From: Myxococcales bacterium | GTDB lineage: Bacteria; Myxococcota; Myxococcia; Myxococcales; JAJYLH01 | Direction of reading: 5' to 3' | Length of the DNA: 64,000 nucleotides | NCBI GenBank assembly: GCA_021787845.1 | Contig: JAJYLH010000029.1 | Span: forward strand, 1-64,000 | Shown: one piece after another, positions 26,691-35,403 of the stretch | Layout of the letters: each line of letters starts with the position of its first letter | How positions within the stretch are numbered: position 1 is the first letter of the stretch | Program-made: the position numbers and the translations under genes | The notes under the pieces: generated by a model | What the model was told of the DNA's origin: nothing | Databases searched by the model: none | What the model saw: only the letters and a program-made list of their open reading frames with translations

Positions 26691-27626
26691 ATGCACGTCA
26701 CCCTCCTTTCCCGCGGCGAGGCCATCCACTCGACGCATCGCCTCGTCGAGGCCGCCCGCACCCTCGGCCATCGCGTGCGGGTGCTGGACCCGCTCAGCCT
26801 CCAGATGGGCCTCGGCAAAGGCGTACCGCTCCTGCTCGCCGGCGAGAAGCCGCCTCCCCGCACCGACGTCGTCATCCCCCGCTTCGGGCAGTCGATTCAC
26901 ACCTACGGCCTCGCGCTCGTGAACCAGTACGACCTCGCCGGCGTCCCGGCGCTGAACGACGCGACCAGCATCGCCCAGGCGCGCAACAAGATGCGGCTGA
27001 TGCAACTGCTCCTGCGCAGTGGTCTACCGGTGCCGCCCACCGTGATGGGCCGCGGCGCCGACGAGCTGGGGCGGATGGTCGAGCACGTCGGGGGGCTCCC
27101 GGTCGCGCTGAAGATTCTCGAGGGTCCGGAGAGGTCGGGCGTGCTCATCTGCGAGAGCGCGCAGTCGATGGAGGCGACGCTCGACGCGGTGCTGGCGATG
27201 GGCCACAACATCGTCGTCCAGCGCTACGTGGAGCCGGGCGAGGGGCGCGACCTGCGGGCGCTCGTCGTCGGCGGCAAGCTCGTGGCGGCGGTGCGGCGGC
27301 ATCCGGCGCCGGGGCGGCTGCGGCACACGCTCGGCGCGGGCAAGCGGGTGACGCCGGTGCGCCTCGCGAAAGCGCAAGCCCACCTCGCCATCGAGGCGAC
27401 GCGGGTGGTCGGGCTCGAGGTCGCGGCGGTCGACCTGGTGGAACTGGACGGGTCGACGCGGGTCTTCGACGTCCATCCGAGCCCCGGCCTGCGCGACCTG
27501 GAGGCCGCCGCGGGCGAAGACCTCGCCGTGCCCATCATCCAGCGCGCGGTGGAGATCGCCCGGCAACGGCGAGCCCGACCGCTCCCGCCCTCCGCCGCTC
27601 GATCGCGCCGCCCGCCCGCGACCTAG
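26691..27626 (+). CDS. RimK-family ATP-grasp ligase
   Basis: A 311-residue cytoplasmic ATP-grasp enzyme of the RimK family, which ligates glutamate or other amino acids to a carboxyl group. The start at 26691 (MHVTLLSRGEAIHSTHRL) lines up with RimK's MKIAILSR....YSTRRL. Visible features are VIPRFGQSIHTYGLALVNQ, ARNKMRLMQLLLRSGLPVPP, the ATP-binding LKILEGPERSGV region, and the C-terminal metal/ATP motif VFDVHPSPGLRDLE, where RimK has EVNxSPGLEGIE. The usual Glu-Val-Asn is here Asp-Val-His, an unusual change at metal ligands. The acceptor is unknown; nearby mtgA gives no direct hint. Confidence 0.85.
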   Translation: MHVTLLSRGEAIHSTHRLVEAARTLGHRVRVLDPLSLQMGLGKGVPLLLAGEKPPPRTDVVIPRFGQSIHTYGLALVNQYDLAGVPALNDATSIAQARNKMRLMQLLLRSGLPVPPTVMGRGADELGRMVEHVGGLPVALKILEGPERSGVLICESAQSMEATLDAVLAMGHNIVVQRYVEPGEGRDLRALVVGGKLVAAVRRHPAPGRLRHTLGAGKRVTPVRLAKAQAHLAIEATRVVGLEVAAVDLVELDGSTRVFDVHPSPGLRDLEAAAGEDLAVPIIQRAVEIARQRRARPLPPSAARSRRPPAT

Positions 27627-27635
27627 CCAACAACT

Positions 27636-27704
27636 CGTAGGATGGGTAGAGCGGAGCGAAACCCATCAGGCGCCCACATGGCTGATAACGATGGGCTCCG
27701 CTCC
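27636..27704. repeat. GTAGGATGGGT inverted repeat
   Basis: GTAGGATGGGTAGAGCGGAG and the partially complementary GATGGGCTCCGCTCC form a hairpin between the convergent rimK-like and PEGA genes. The same family occurs at 2563-2592 and 53646-53676. It may serve as a bidirectional terminator. Confidence 0.6.
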
Positions 27705-27705
27705 T

Positions 27706-28869
27706 TCACGGCCAGCGCAGGCTCGCCCCGACGATGCCGCCCCTGCCCCAACCGAACGCCACCCGAGCCAGGAGGGACCGCTCCGGGCTGGCGTCTTCGC
27801 TGCCGCTCTGCGCGACCGCTTCGTATCGGGCGTAGCGGCCCGGGTCATCACCGGCGATCCAGAAGTAGGCGGCGGTCGCCGCGCACGCGAGGGCCAGACC
27901 GCCGGCGACGCGAGCGCCGAGGACCTCGCCGTCGGCGGTCGCCTTGGTGGCGGAGAGCTGTTGCCAGGCGGCGAGCGTCTTGGCCGACCCGGGCTGGTCG
28001 TAGGCGTCGAGCTGCGAGCCGAAGCGGGTCGCGGTCCCGTCGTAGGCGTACTGGAAGTAGCCCGCCGCGACCGCCGCGACGACGCCCGCGCCGGTCGACA
28101 GCCACGCGCCCAGGCGCATCTTGTGCGCGCGCGAGTCGTAGGTCGCGAGGAAGTCCGGCGACGGGACGAGCGATATCGACTTCGCGACGAGGCCTCGCGT
28201 CCGCACGGTGAAATCCTCGACCTCGCTGACGAACCCGGTCTTGTCCACCTCCAGCCGGTGCGGACCCCAGCCGATCCGCTGGCGAGCGAGAGGGGTGACG
28301 CCGACCGGGTGTCCGTCGATCTGGACGGTCGCGCCCCGCTGATCGCAGACGACGATCAGCGTCGCCTGGCGGTCCGCGAGAATCGGTGCCACCACCTGGT
28401 CCGTGCCCCGGGCGATCGCGCGCACGAGCCCCGCCTGGGTGCGAACGCGCAGGCTCACCCGGCCGGGAACCTTCGCCCGCGCCACGTCGGAGAGCGCGAG
28501 GTTGATGACGAACTCGGGCCCCACCCGGTCGACGCTCCCCGACAACAGGTAGCGCACCCCGAGAGCGCCGCCGATGTTCGTCATGCAGGACGCGCCGGCG
28601 CCGCATCCGAGCATCTGCGCCTCGGCCTCGTGCGTCAGCATCACCCGGATGTCCTCCCGGCTGATCACCGAGAACACCCCGAGGCTCCCGAGCTCGGTGG
28701 CGACGAGGCCCGTCAGGGTGGCGGCGAGACCGGCGGGAACGCTTCCGCTCTGCGTCAGGTCGAGCACCGCGACGGAGATGCGCTCGGGCGCGCCCGCCTG
28801 CGGCGACGGACGTGCCGGGACCGCCCACAGGAGTCCGGCGGCGAGAAGACCGTACGCGAGAAGCTTCAT
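27706..28869 (-). CDS. Exported PEGA-domain protein with TolB-like N-terminal domain
   Basis: A 387-residue protein with a signal peptide (MKLLAYGLLAAGLLWAVPA). Residues about 30-190 begin RISVAVLDLTQSG and resemble the TolB N-terminal/CsgG-like fold used in periplasmic binding. A PEGA domain follows (about 205-265; ATVQIDGHPVGVTPL, HRLEVDKTGF), then one or two hydrophobic segments around 290-310 and 345-365. PEGA domains are common in surface or envelope proteins of this kind of bacterium. Start at 28869 is chosen because upstream codons run into dispersed repeats. Function unknown beyond envelope location. Confidence 0.75.
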   Translation of the reverse strand: MKLLAYGLLAAGLLWAVPARPSPQAGAPERISVAVLDLTQSGSVPAGLAATLTGLVATELGSLGVFSVISREDIRVMLTHEAEAQMLGCGAGASCMTNIGGALGVRYLLSGSVDRVGPEFVINLALSDVARAKVPGRVSLRVRTQAGLVRAIARGTDQVVAPILADRQATLIVVCDQRGATVQIDGHPVGVTPLARQRIGWGPHRLEVDKTGFVSEVEDFTVRTRGLVAKSISLVPSPDFLATYDSRAHKMRLGAWLSTGAGVVAAVAAGYFQYAYDGTATRFGSQLDAYDQPGSAKTLAAWQQLSATKATADGEVLGARVAGGLALACAATAAYFWIAGDDPGRYARYEAVAQSGSEDASPERSLLARVAFGWGRGGIVGASLRWP

Positions 28870-28960
28870 CGAAGGCTCGGAAGGAATGTGTCGCCCGGAG
28901 CCTATCAGGAGCCGACCCCATTCACAAGCGGCCTTCGCTCTGGCCCGCCTCGCGCGGTTC

Positions 28961-29308
28961 CCTCGAGGCATGCCAATCCGGTTGACACGCTTGGCCGATG
29001 TCGGAGTCGGACACGTCGAACCCGGACACTCACGTGTCCGGCTCCAACGTCTCTGTCGGGCGAGGGGCCGGCGGGCCGCACGGGTCGAATCGGAGCCGGA
29101 CACGCCAGTGTCCGGGTACATGCACGGCCGCCGCCACGCGCACGGGCTCCACGGCGGCGGTACGTCCGTGCGCTCGTGTCGCCTGTACCCGGACACTCAC
29201 GTGTCCGGCTCCAAGTGATTCGAACCCGAACACTCACGTGTCCGGCTCCAAATGATTCGAACCCGAACACTCACGTGCCCGGCTCCAAGTGATAGGCATG
29301 CCTCGAGG
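28961..29308. repeat. Large MITE-like palindromic element
   Basis: The ends CCTCGAGGCATGCCAATCCG (28961-28980) and GATAGGCATGCCTCGAGG (29291-29308) are inverted copies. Between them lie at least six copies of the GGACACTCACGTGTCCGG palindrome family in both orientations, the last three forming a direct array at about 29196-29290. The left end continues GTTGACACGCTTG, almost the same as the ends of the element at 63050-63174, so the two belong to one family. No coding content. Confidence 0.75.
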
Positions 29309-29368
29309 TGGATCGGCGCGACGCCGCGGGCGCCACGGTGTGCTAGGCTCACGGCTTCCTTCGGGTGA

Positions 29369-32300
29369 ATGTCCATGCGCCGACTGACTGGGCTCGTGCT
29401 CATCGCTCTAGCCGCCTGTGCCACCTCGCTCGATCTGCCGCCGGCCCCGACGCCGGGCACCGTCAGCGGCTTCGCGGTCGACGGCACCGACAGCTCGACC
29501 CCGCTCGCGCGCGTGCGCGTTTCCCTGGAGGGAACCCCCCTCACCGCGACCACCGATGCGAACGGCCTCTTCCTTCTGCGCGGCGTGGTGCCCGGCCGGT
29601 ACTTCCTCGACGCGACGATGCTCAACGCCGACCACCAGCCGGTCCGCGCGCTCAGGCGCCCGCTCGCGATGCCGGAGAGCGCGGCGGTCGACGTCGGCGC
29701 CCTGGCGCTCGTCGGCACCGGCGAAGCCGAGGGGCGAGTCCGGCTCGCGGGAGCCGACCGCGGCAACGCCGGCACCCTGGTCTTCGTGGAAGGGACGCGC
29801 CTCGCCACGCTGACCGGCGACGACGGGAGCTTCCGGCTGGCGGATCTGCCGGAGGGTCCCGCGATCCTCGTCGCCTCCCACGACGGCTTCACGCCGGCCC
29901 GGGTGAGCACCAACGCGCACGCGGGCGAGGTGGTGAGCCTGCCCGCGCTCGACCTGTCGCGCGCGGCGCCCGCACCCGTGGAGCTGCGGGGCCAGGTCGC
30001 GTTCGAGGCGCCGGGCGGCAGCGCCAGCCCTCCCCGGACGGCGACGGTCCATCTCGTCCGGTTCGACAGTAGCGACGAGGTGGCGCACGTGTCCGTCGCG
30101 CGCGACGGATCGTGGTCGCTCGACCAGGTGGCGCCAGGCGTGTACCGGCTCGTCGCCGAGGGCTCGGGCTGGCAGACGGCATCGCTCGACGGCGTCCTGG
30201 TCCAGGGACCTTCGCTCGTGGATGCGCCGGCCCTCCTGCTCACCGAAGCCACCTCCGGCGAGCAAGAGCCCTGCCCCAAAGGGTCCGCCACCTGCTTCTC
30301 GTGCGCGACCGACAGCGACTGCGGCGCCGGCGTCTGCCGGCAGGGCTCCTGCGAGGCGTGCAGCGCCACCGTGCCCTGCGCGGGCGGGCTCGTCTGCGAG
30401 GTCGATTACGGCCAGTGCGGCTCGTGTACGTCCAACGCGGACTGCGGGCCGAGCGGGGCCTGCGAGGATCACGTCTGCGTGGGCGGCTGCGGGAAGGACG
30501 CGGACTGTCCGGGCGGGTTCTGCGGCGAGGGGCGCTGCGTCGCCTGCCGGTCGAGCGGCGATTGCGCGGCGCCCGCCTGGTGCGACGGGGGCGTCTGCCG
30601 CCCGCCGTGCGCGACGGACGGCGACTGCGCCGAAGGCCGGAGCTGCGACCTGAAGACGGGCGCCTGCGTCACGCCCTGCTCCCAGAGCTGCGCGGCCGGC
30701 GAGGCGTGCGACGAGCAGGGGACGTGCCGCGAGACCTGCGACGGGACGTTCCCCTGCGCGACCGGCGAGAAGTGCGTGGCCTCGGCGGTGGGCGTGTCGT
30801 TCTGCGAGCCCGAATGCGCGACCGACGCGGACTGCGCGAGCCGTCCGCACACCTCCTGCTCCGGCGGCCAGTGCGTCCCGGACGGGAGCTGCGGCGCCGA
30901 CTCGGACTGCCCGCTCGCGCAGCTCTGCAGCGCCGAGCGCTGCGTCGACCGGCCCGGTGCGCTCGACCCGGGCCAGGGCTATCGCTGCTCGACGACTTGC
31001 GACTGCCGCCAGGGAGAGATCTGCGACGGCGCCCACTGCGTCGCCGATTCGCTCGTCGATGGCGCAGGGACTGCTCACGCCCTCGTCCCCACGCGCTTCA
31101 TCGATCCGTCTGGCACCGGCGACGGGAAGTCCGCGGCTGCGCCGACGAGCGACCTCGGAAAGGCGATGAGCGACGTGGTGAGCGGTGATGTGGTGGCGCT
31201 TCTCGCAGGCAGCTCGACCACCACCGGCGGCCCGGTCGCGATCGCGGCTCCGAACGTCGTCGTCGCCGGTGGCTACCAGCGCTGCGGCGCCGAGCGCTGG
31301 GTCCGCGACCCGAGCGCGAAGTCAAGCATCACCGACACCAACGGCGGCGTCTTCACCATCGGCGGCACCGGCGCGACCCCGGGCGTCGTTCTCTCGAATC
31401 TCGACCTCGTCGCGAGCGGCGCGGGCGAGAGCTGGTTCTCGGTCGTGAACGCGAGCGGCGTGCCGGGATTCACCGTCACGCATTCGAGCATCACCATCCC
31501 GGTGCCGAGCACCGGCGACTGGACCGAGCGCGGCGGGGTTACGGTCACCGACTCGCCCTCGGTGCTCCTGACCGACCTCGACCTGCCCACCCTCCCCGGC
31601 GCCTTCGATCGGCTGGGGGTCTGGCGGCTGCACCTCGTCCGCTCGTCCGGCACCATCGAGAGGGTCCACGCCTTGTCCCAGGTCGGGACCAACTCCTCGC
31701 GAACGGTGGTGGTCGAGGATGCCAACGGCCCCATCACCATCGACCACGTCACCTCCGACGCCGACTCGGTTTGCTACGGCGGCAACGGCCTCTACGTCGC
31801 CTGCGACGCCAGCGCCGACTCGTTCCCGGTGAGCATCCACGACAACACGGTCGGGTTCGATCAGCACACGACCTTCGGCAACAACTCCGACGGGCTCTGG
31901 ATCGGCCTCGAGGTCGTCGGCTGCCCGGATACCACGATCGAGAACAACGTCATCGATGGCCGTGGCCAGAACAACGGCGACATCCAGCAGCCCCGCGAGG
32001 GAATCCACGTCGAGAACTCGTCGGGGACGATCGCCGGCAACACCGTCTACCTCCCCAGCATCGGCCCGGCGATGCTCCGCGCCTACCACCTCGTGGGGCC
32101 GACCGCCGACCTCGACTTCCACGACGACACCGCGTCAGGCGGCAGCGGCTCGGATGGCCTCCACCTGCTCGAAATCGAGAACGTGACGCATGGGACGGTG
32201 CGCGTCGCCAACGCCCAGATGTCGAGCGGCGACGCCTGGAACGACGGCGTCTCCGGCTGGCCGTACGACGGTATCGGGCTCTATGCACACGGCGTCGACA

Positions 32301-33079
32301 ACGGCGGCGCGGCGCCGACGCTCACCGTGACCGACTCCAGCTTCCTCCTCGGCGCCGCCGGCACCGACCCGAACGCGGCCAACATCTCCGGCTTCGCGCT
32401 CGCCTCCTCCCACGTGCTCCTCGAGCGCGACCGCTTCGCGGTGGGCGCGAGCGGGCACGACTCGTTCGGCGGCGACGCGAGCGGCTCGACGGTCGAGCTC
32501 TACGACAGCCGTCTCGCCGCTGGAGACGCCGGCCTCTCCTCGGGGCTGCACGTGACGAGCGGAAAAGTGTTCGCCATCGGCGACGACTTTTTCGGCGGGG
32601 GCGCGGTCACGGACAGCCGGGTCTCCACTGGCGTCATCTGCGGCCAGGGGACGGACCTCTCCCTCCAGAGCAGCATCGTCGACGGCGGCCTCTCCGGCCT
32701 CCACTTGATGATTTCCGGCACCGGCGGCTCGGGCTGCCTGACGGGCGGCGCGTTCAAGGACGACTACTTCTTCTTTTCGAACCCCGGCGCGCGTTCGACC
32801 GGAACGTCGGGCGACCTGAGCGAGCAGGTCGCCACGGTCGCGACCGGCGCCCCGCTCGCAGCCGACCAGAACGGCAACCTCATCGGCGACCACGCGAGCT
32901 GCTACGACGTCACGAACGCCGACAATCCCTACGCGCTCGCGGCTGGCGCGCCGTGCATCGACGCGGGCCTCGCCGGCACCCGCCAGGACGGCAGCGCCAT
33001 CACCTTGGACCTCGCGAAGAACCCCCGGGTGGCCGGCAACGCGGCCGACATCGGCGCCTTCGAGCGACAGCAACCGTAG
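29369..33079 (+). CDS. Large lipoprotein: carboxypeptidase-regulatory-like, Cys-rich and beta-helix domains
   Basis: A 1236-residue exported protein. The N-terminus MSMRRLTGLVLIALAAC gives a signal peptide with lipobox. Residues about 28-290 hold three carboxypeptidase-regulatory-like (transthyretin-fold) segments, for example VSGFAVDGTDSSTPLARVRV and LATLTGDDGSFRLADLPEG. About 300-560 is Cys-rich with repeats of the type CATDSDCGAGVCRQGSCEAC. The last ~650 residues look like a right-handed parallel beta-helix with many short Asn/Asp-rich turns (NTVYLPSIGPAM, ENNVIDGRGQNN). Such proteins are typical of large deltaproteobacterial surface lipoproteins. Its substrate or ligand is unknown. It contains several Asn-X-Ser/Thr sites but lacks the Asn-rich module of the glycosylation-locus lipoproteins. 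Confidence 0.85.
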   Translation: MSMRRLTGLVLIALAACATSLDLPPAPTPGTVSGFAVDGTDSSTPLARVRVSLEGTPLTATTDANGLFLLRGVVPGRYFLDATMLNADHQPVRALRRPLAMPESAAVDVGALALVGTGEAEGRVRLAGADRGNAGTLVFVEGTRLATLTGDDGSFRLADLPEGPAILVASHDGFTPARVSTNAHAGEVVSLPALDLSRAAPAPVELRGQVAFEAPGGSASPPRTATVHLVRFDSSDEVAHVSVARDGSWSLDQVAPGVYRLVAEGSGWQTASLDGVLVQGPSLVDAPALLLTEATSGEQEPCPKGSATCFSCATDSDCGAGVCRQGSCEACSATVPCAGGLVCEVDYGQCGSCTSNADCGPSGACEDHVCVGGCGKDADCPGGFCGEGRCVACRSSGDCAAPAWCDGGVCRPPCATDGDCAEGRSCDLKTGACVTPCSQSCAAGEACDEQGTCRETCDGTFPCATGEKCVASAVGVSFCEPECATDADCASRPHTSCSGGQCVPDGSCGADSDCPLAQLCSAERCVDRPGALDPGQGYRCSTTCDCRQGEICDGAHCVADSLVDGAGTAHALVPTRFIDPSGTGDGKSAAAPTSDLGKAMSDVVSGDVVALLAGSSTTTGGPVAIAAPNVVVAGGYQRCGAERWVRDPSAKSSITDTNGGVFTIGGTGATPGVVLSNLDLVASGAGESWFSVVNASGVPGFTVTHSSITIPVPSTGDWTERGGVTVTDSPSVLLTDLDLPTLPGAFDRLGVWRLHLVRSSGTIERVHALSQVGTNSSRTVVVEDANGPITIDHVTSDADSVCYGGNGLYVACDASADSFPVSIHDNTVGFDQHTTFGNNSDGLWIGLEVVGCPDTTIENNVIDGRGQNNGDIQQPREGIHVENSSGTIAGNTVYLPSIGPAMLRAYHLVGPTADLDFHDDTASGGSGSDGLHLLEIENVTHGTVRVANAQMSSGDAWNDGVSGWPYDGIGLYAHGVDNGGAAPTLTVTDSSFLLGAAGTDPNAANISGFALASSHVLLERDRFAVGASGHDSFGGDASGSTVELYDSRLAAGDAGLSSGLHVTSGKVFAIGDDFFGGGAVTDSRVSTGVICGQGTDLSLQSSIVDGGLSGLHLMISGTGGSGCLTGGAFKDDYFFFSNPGARSTGTSGDLSEQVATVATGAPLAADQNGNLIGDHASCYDVTNADNPYALAAGAPCIDAGLAGTRQDGSAITLDLAKNPRVAGNAADIGAFERQQP

Positions 33080-33193
33080 GCCGCCACCGTTCCCACCGCG
33101 CATCGAATCCCGCGTAAGCTTCGCCGCCGCCGAACGGCGCGGCGGTTCTCTCGCGCGACAGATCGCGAACCCGACCCGTGCGTTGGAGCGGCG

Positions 33194-35245
33194 ATGAGGT
33201 CCGACATGCGACAGCAACGGCTCTGGACAGCGCTGGCGGTCCTGCTCTGCGGCGTGACGGCGCGCGGGGAGCTGGGCGCGCAGGTCGCTCTGCCCGCGAC
33301 GCCGCCGTCGATCGCCCTGCCGATCCACGACGTCACGGTGTTCAGCGACCGCGCGCGCATCGTTCGGCGCGGGCCGGTCGGGCTCGAGCGCGGCACGCAG
33401 ACGATTCAGCTCCCGACGCTGCCGGCGACCGTCGACCCCAACTCGGTCCGTCTCAGCGCCACCGGCGCCCAGGTGCTCCGGGTCGAGGTCGTGCAGCGCA
33501 CCTCGAGCGCGCTCCCGCAGACCGAGGCCGAAGCCGTCCTCCACGAGTTGAACCAGCTCCTCGACCAGCGGCGCAAGCTGACCGACGCTCGCAACGAGCT
33601 GTCGGCGGAACGCGACTTCCTCGAGCGGCTGACGCCCTCGGCGGCGCCCGGCGGCAACGCGATGCATCCGCCGCTTCTCCTGGAGGCCGGCGGCTGGATG
33701 TCGAGCCTCGAGTTCTTCGACCAGCGCGAGGCCAAGGACGATGCGGCGCTCGTCGCCCTCGAGCCGAAGCTGCGCGCGTCGAAAGAGAAGATCGCGAAGG
33801 TCGCCGCCGAAGCACTCCGGCTCGCCGGGAGCGGCGCCGGGGAGCCCGGGTACGACGTCACCGCGGTGGTCGACGCCCGCGGGACCAAAGCGACCTTCTC
33901 CCTCGCCTACGTCGCGATGGGCGCGCGCTGGTATCCCGCCTACGACGTGCGATACCAGCCGGGAACGAAGGAGGCCGAGGTCTCCTTCAGCGGTCTCGTC
34001 TCCCAGTCGACCGGCGAGGACTGGACGGACGCGAACCTCACCCTCTCGACCGCGATCCCCGCGACGACGGCGACGCTGCCGCGCCTCCTCGCCTGGAAGA
34101 TCGGGGAGAAGGAGCGGTTCATTCCGGCCCCGGCCGCGGCCTGGCAACCCCCGCTGACCTCGGCACCGGCGCCGGTCGCCTGGGCGACGCCGCCCGCGCC
34201 CCCCGATGATCAAGCCCTGCGGCAGGCGCTCTACGCGGCCGCCAACGGCATCGACGTGAACGAGCAGGCCGCTCTCGACAAGGTTGCGACTACGGACATG
34301 CCGGCGACGGAAAAAGCGGAGCGGATGAAGCGTCGGGCGGGGGAGCCCGACTACGACTCGGTGCCGGATCGGTCCGATGTTTCGATGAGCGCCGCTCTCG
34401 CTGGCGTCGAGCAGATGCCCCCAGCGGCTGCGGCGCCGCCGCCTTCCCCGCCAGCGCCGATGGCGGCGCCGATGATGGCCCCCCAATCCTTGGCTAGCGG
34501 ATACGCCAGGAGCTACCACAGCGTTCCGACGCAGTCGGTCGCGTTCGGCGCGCCCGGCGGGTGGGCGCCGCCGTATCTCGCCCAGGACCTCCCGGCAGCG
34601 CTCGCGGGGGGCTACACGTTCGTCTACCGCGCGGCGAAGCCGGAGTCGGTCGCGTCGGGCGGCGAGGCGCGGCCGGTGGCGCTGTTCACGCGCAGGTTCC
34701 CGGCGGTCGCGAACGAGCGCATTCTTCCGGCGCTGAGCAAGGTCGCCTACCTCGTCGCGAAGATCACGAACGACGGCGACCGGCCGCTGCTCGCCGGGCG
34801 CGCGCACCTCTTCGTCGGCTCCGACCTGGTGGGCGTCGCCGCGGTGCCGACCACCGCGGTGGGCGAGAGCGTCACCGTCCCACTGGGCATCGACGACGCC
34901 ATCCAGATCGACCGCAACGTGCACGTCCTCTCCAGCGAGCAGGGGCTGTTCTCGAAGGAGGACGTCTCGCACTACGAGGTCGTGATCGAGCTGGCGAACC
35001 CGCGCTCCCAGGTCGAGCACGCGGTGGTCGAGGACCAGGTGCCCCTCGCGCACGGCGAGAAGGTCGAGGTCAAGCTCGACGCGGTCGCCCCGGCGGCGAA
35101 GGTGGACAAGGTCAACGGCCTCGTCGATTGGACCGTCGACCTGGTTCCGGGAAAGAAGCGCACGCTCACCCTCCGCTATTCCATCACCCGGCCGAAGGAC
35201 TGGAAGCTCTCGCAGTTCACCGCGCTGACGGGGACGAATCCATGA
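33194..35245 (+). CDS. DUF4139 (MuiA-family) exported protein, first copy
   Basis: A 683-residue protein with a likely signal peptide (LWTALAVLLCGVTARG). It has the N-terminal DUF4140-like domain (VTVFSDRARIVRRGPVGLER), a helical coiled segment (about 110-200) and the DUF4139 domain: SLAYVAMGARWYPAYDVRY, GLVSQSTGEDWTDANLTLST. A long Pro/Ala-rich insert (about 320-455) sits in the middle of the DUF4139 region. The family includes MuiA (mucoidy inhibitor A); the biochemical role is not known. An alternative start is the ATG at 33206. A related second copy follows directly. Confidence 0.85.
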   Translation: MRSDMRQQRLWTALAVLLCGVTARGELGAQVALPATPPSIALPIHDVTVFSDRARIVRRGPVGLERGTQTIQLPTLPATVDPNSVRLSATGAQVLRVEVVQRTSSALPQTEAEAVLHELNQLLDQRRKLTDARNELSAERDFLERLTPSAAPGGNAMHPPLLLEAGGWMSSLEFFDQREAKDDAALVALEPKLRASKEKIAKVAAEALRLAGSGAGEPGYDVTAVVDARGTKATFSLAYVAMGARWYPAYDVRYQPGTKEAEVSFSGLVSQSTGEDWTDANLTLSTAIPATTATLPRLLAWKIGEKERFIPAPAAAWQPPLTSAPAPVAWATPPAPPDDQALRQALYAAANGIDVNEQAALDKVATTDMPATEKAERMKRRAGEPDYDSVPDRSDVSMSAALAGVEQMPPAAAAPPPSPPAPMAAPMMAPQSLASGYARSYHSVPTQSVAFGAPGGWAPPYLAQDLPAALAGGYTFVYRAAKPESVASGGEARPVALFTRRFPAVANERILPALSKVAYLVAKITNDGDRPLLAGRAHLFVGSDLVGVAAVPTTAVGESVTVPLGIDDAIQIDRNVHVLSSEQGLFSKEDVSHYEVVIELANPRSQVEHAVVEDQVPLAHGEKVEVKLDAVAPAAKVDKVNGLVDWTVDLVPGKKRTLTLRYSITRPKDWKLSQFTALTGTNP

Positions 35246-35287
35246 CCCGCGCCCACTGCTGTCCAAGGCACCCCGCGCAGGCAATCT

Positions 35288-35372
35288 CCGCTCATCCCGA
35301 GCGAAGTCGAGGGATGGGTGCCTTCGCGAGAACCCGCTCGTTCCTCGACTGCGCTCGGAATGAGCGGGTTTT
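35288..35372. repeat. Dispersed GAGCGMAGTCGA inverted pair
   Basis: Two inverted copies of the dispersed family, CTCATCCCGAGCGAAGTCGA and TTCCTCGACTGCGCTCGGAA, lie in the 158-bp gap between the two DUF4139 genes and end about 30 bp before the second gene's start. Confidence 0.7.
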
Positions 35373-35403
35373 CGCTCTGCGGGCGGATTTGTCTTGGACT
35401 GCG

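Noticed and set aside
32135-35284. Very long minus-strand frame opposite the beta-helix and DUF4139 genes
   Set aside because: It is an antisense shadow caused by high GC at third positions; its product is Arg/Ala/Gly-rich with no motif, while the plus strand has clear domains.
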